32,424 nt of DNA, from positions 4,780-37,203 of the forward strand of contig OMOF01000124.1 of the NCBI GenBank assembly GCA_900290375.1. Reading direction: 5' to 3'. Shown piece by piece: positions 31,701 to 32,424 of the stretch. Below the pieces are notes generated by a model, which did no database searches, had not been told where the DNA came from, and was given only the letters and a program-made list of their open reading frames with translations. Both the position numbers and the translations under genes were made by a program. How positions within the stretch are numbered: the first letter of the stretch is position 1; each line of letters opens with the position of its first letter. This DNA comes from Candidatus Desulfosporosinus infrequens (lineage in GTDB: Bacteria > Bacillota > Desulfitobacteriia > Desulfitobacteriales > Desulfitobacteriaceae).

Positions 31701-32274
31701 CATCCTTGATATAGATCGGCAGATCAGACCAATTGGCATGGAGCAGAGCATTTTTCCGCGGATAAAGGGTGAAGCTGTCTTGGCGATCGTTATAAAATCG
31801 ATCGACAAAGATTTGATACATCAACCCTCGCTGATACCACTTAGGTACTTCTACCTGAAGATAAACAGTAATTTGATAGGAAGGAGGCTCCTGCTCCCAG
31901 AGCTTGCCCTCACCTCCAAGTTTTTTTAGGTTGTTGCCATAATAATAAGTTTGAGAACCTACCCGAATCACAAAATAGTACCAGATCAGCCCCGGGCTGG
32001 CGGGTACTTCATAGCTTCCCTCAAATAATCCCCTATCTTCAATGGGGTTATTGGGTTCCGAATCCGAAGCTGAGCTTTGCTTATTCCCGGTCGTTTGATG
32101 CATAGCAATAGTTACTTCCCGGTCCGTTTCCCAGAGACGCAGAGTGCAGGTCTCAACAGGAACCTTCGAAAACGTTCTTATACGGAAAGTTATCCGTTGT
32201 CCACATGAGACTGCGCCAAACGGTGTACGGTAAAACAGATCATGAGAATTATGGTACGCATTAAACCCTATCAT
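28771..32274 (-). CDS. GH13 alpha-glucan hydrolase fused to GH77 4-alpha-glucanotransferase
   Basis: 1167 residues without a signal peptide, hence cytosolic. Residues 1-140 form a CBM34-like beta domain. Residues 145-600 are a GH13 (neopullulanase/maltogenic amylase-like) barrel: YQIFVDRFYNDR, SILYFNPIFDAPSNHKYDT, and the catalytic Asp363 (GWRLDVADE), Glu392 (IGEVWEDA) and Asp467 (IIGSHDTTR). Residues 660-1165 are a complete MalQ-like GH77 domain starting GVLLHISSLPSSWGLGDFG, with FIRLDHFRGFEAYW (nucleophile Asp), FIVEDLGFITPEV (acid/base) and YTGTHDNNTLLGWY. Together they would debranch or cleave glycogen and rearrange the resulting maltodextrins. The start ATG overlaps the glgA stop (ATGA), so both are part of a glycogen operon. 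Confidence 0.92.
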   Translation of the reverse strand: MIGFNAYHNSHDLFYRTPFGAVSCGQRITFRIRTFSKVPVETCTLRLWETDREVTIAMHQTTGNKQSSASDSEPNNPIEDRGLFEGSYEVPASPGLIWYYFVIRVGSQTYYYGNNLKKLGGEGKLWEQEPPSYQITVYLQVEVPKWYQRGLMYQIFVDRFYNDRQDSFTLYPRKNALLHANWSDLPIYIKDELGRVTDWDFFGGTLQGVIEKLPYFKELGVSILYFNPIFDAPSNHKYDTADYHQIDPMYGDDTVFKRLIDTARQSGISIILDGVFSHTGSDSIYFNKYDTYPGVGAYQSLDSPYYDWYKCKSESHEYECWWGVDSLPEVNEMNPSYQQFIYGSQESVINKWLNLGIAGWRLDVADELPDEFIQGLRQAVKSIRPEAVLIGEVWEDASNKISYNKQREYFLGNELDATMNYPFRASFLRFILGQSGSNSTHQEIMSLYENYPRENFYAAMNIIGSHDTTRVLTLLGNAPPEQVLTKTEQRTYQLTPLARQLAVQRLKLFSLVQMTFPGVPCIYYGDEAGVEGYPDPYNRGTYPWGKEDKEIAQWYKRILRLHAEFEVLKSGDFRSFYFEPDVYGFSRAGDEEEIIILINRHLGETKIVNLATELQPSSFVIDLLEGKRLDPKTLSALPIGALSGRALLMKNDLPNNLQLDRSCGVLLHISSLPSSWGLGDFGKEAYEFIDFLADSGQSLWQVLPLNPTGVGDCPYQSESVFAGNPVYISIDHLISEGLLSSVETRQKYEQVMSLNLRRSFLSLAFKELKLDLLHEAYQRFRTQLGSIPSKSFGSTKSTYLAKENFIQFETKNKEWLDDYVLFRVLKDHFGDIPWYDWDTELTLRETEALAKYSMLLQEEMDFIKFLQYTFFYEWDKLKTYAKTKGVQMIGDVPHFVAADSCDVWVNRSLFVLDEQGRPAKTAGVPPDYFSKTGQLWGNPIYNWDNLAATQYDWWKKRVRFGLELFDFIRLDHFRGFEAYWEVDAGEETAEKGRWIKGPGKRFFESLVETFGKCPFIVEDLGFITPEVKNLKQIFGFPGIKVLQFTPLSEISMDQETNFVYYTGTHDNNTLLGWYEKNLAAEEGNSDSSQIDQKALSKQACRKLIEETYLSQAAWVIIPMQDILSLGEKARMNVPGTIHGNWQWQVDKTLITDEIKLWLRTQAEKTRR

Positions 32275-32424
32275 AATAATGATTCATAGATTTCGATATA
32301 GGCATTTGCGGATCTGTCCCAACCAAAATCACTCGCCAAAGCATTTTGACATATATTGCTCCATACCAGTTTATCTTCTTGGTATATTTTCAAGGCATTT
32401 TGTATTGCAAATAACAATTCATGC
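32271..32424 (-). CDS. glgA: GlgA, glycogen synthase, C-terminal end (5' part outside the window)
   Basis: About 50 residues in frame on the minus strand: FAIQNALKIYQEDKLVW, then ASDFGWDRSANAYIEIYESLL and stop. This is the C-terminal signature of bacterial GlgA (ADP-glucose:glycogen glucosyltransferase), in particular FGWDRSA. The stop overlaps the start of the GH13-GH77 gene (ATGA). A related GT-B glucosyltransferase is possible, but the glycogen enzyme downstream fits GlgA. Confidence 0.75.
   Translation of the reverse strand, partial: HELLFAIQNALKIYQEDKLVWSNICQNALASDFGWDRSANAYIEIYESLL

Noticed and set aside
1..32424. CRISPR arrays, tRNA or rRNA genes, insertion sequences
   Set aside because: No regular direct-repeat arrays, tRNA-like folds, rRNA signatures or transposase genes were seen.

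Overview
The window looks like the chromosome of an anaerobic, spore-forming, Gram-positive bacterium of the Peptococcaceae/Desulfitobacteriaceae type (Desulfosporosinus- or Desulfitobacterium-like). This rests on the complete anaerobic (early cobalt insertion) cobalamin route, the oxygen-sensitive flavin/iron-sulfur oxidoreductases, strong AGGAGG ribosome binding sites, a KimA-type potassium transporter, and small Cys-rich (DUF1540) and YjcZ-like proteins typical of spore formers. This is inference from gene content; no rRNA is present to confirm it. Nearly every gene is on the minus strand, so transcription runs from high to low coordinates.

Layout. Positions 1-3000 concern potassium: a kdpB remnant lacking its 5' part, the 128-residue ORF it has been joined to, and an intact kimA; the two promoter regions look alike. 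Positions 3270-5280 hold a QueG-like iron-sulfur protein downstream of a MarR regulator, with the same 12-nt operator-like sequence in front of each gene.

Positions 5305-19888 are a cobalamin locus. In transcription order it reads cbiD, then an adenosylcobalamin riboswitch with terminator, then cbiET-cbiL-cbiF-cbiG-cbiH-cbiJ-cbiX-cbiC-cbiP-cbiB-cbiA-cobO-pduX-cobD, ending in a terminator whose hairpin includes the cobD stop codon. Most genes overlap by 1-25 nt. Together they take sirohydrochlorin through cobalt insertion, ring contraction, amidation and adenosylation to adenosylcobinamide phosphate, and PduX plus CobD make the aminopropanol phosphate that CbiB attaches. Uroporphyrinogen-to-sirohydrochlorin genes and the nucleotide-loop genes (cobU, cobS, cobT) are not in the window.

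Positions 20048-25954 encode a three-subunit soluble complex: NuoE-like, NuoF-like, and a 1204-residue fusion of a NuoG-like protein with a GltD/NfnB-like flavoprotein. This matches the architecture of the Sporomusa-type electron-bifurcating transhydrogenase (Stn), which links NADH, NADPH and ferredoxin. Positions 26264-28690 are a stretch of small genes: a coiled-coil protein, a DUF1540 protein, a tungstate/molybdate-binding-like protein with no signal peptide coupled to a PadR regulator, and two tiny hydrophobic proteins. Positions 28771-32424 are glycogen/alpha-glucan metabolism: a GH13-GH77 fusion enzyme behind the 3' end of glgA.

The most interesting non-coding signal is in front of cbiA. 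A perfect AGGAGG lies too far from the likely ATG, but a foldable 64-nt segment sits exactly between them; folding it out would bring the two to a normal 8-nt distance. Other points of interest are the cytosolic oxyanion-binding protein/PadR pair, the MarR operator pair, the kdpB truncation, and the position of cbiD outside riboswitch control.
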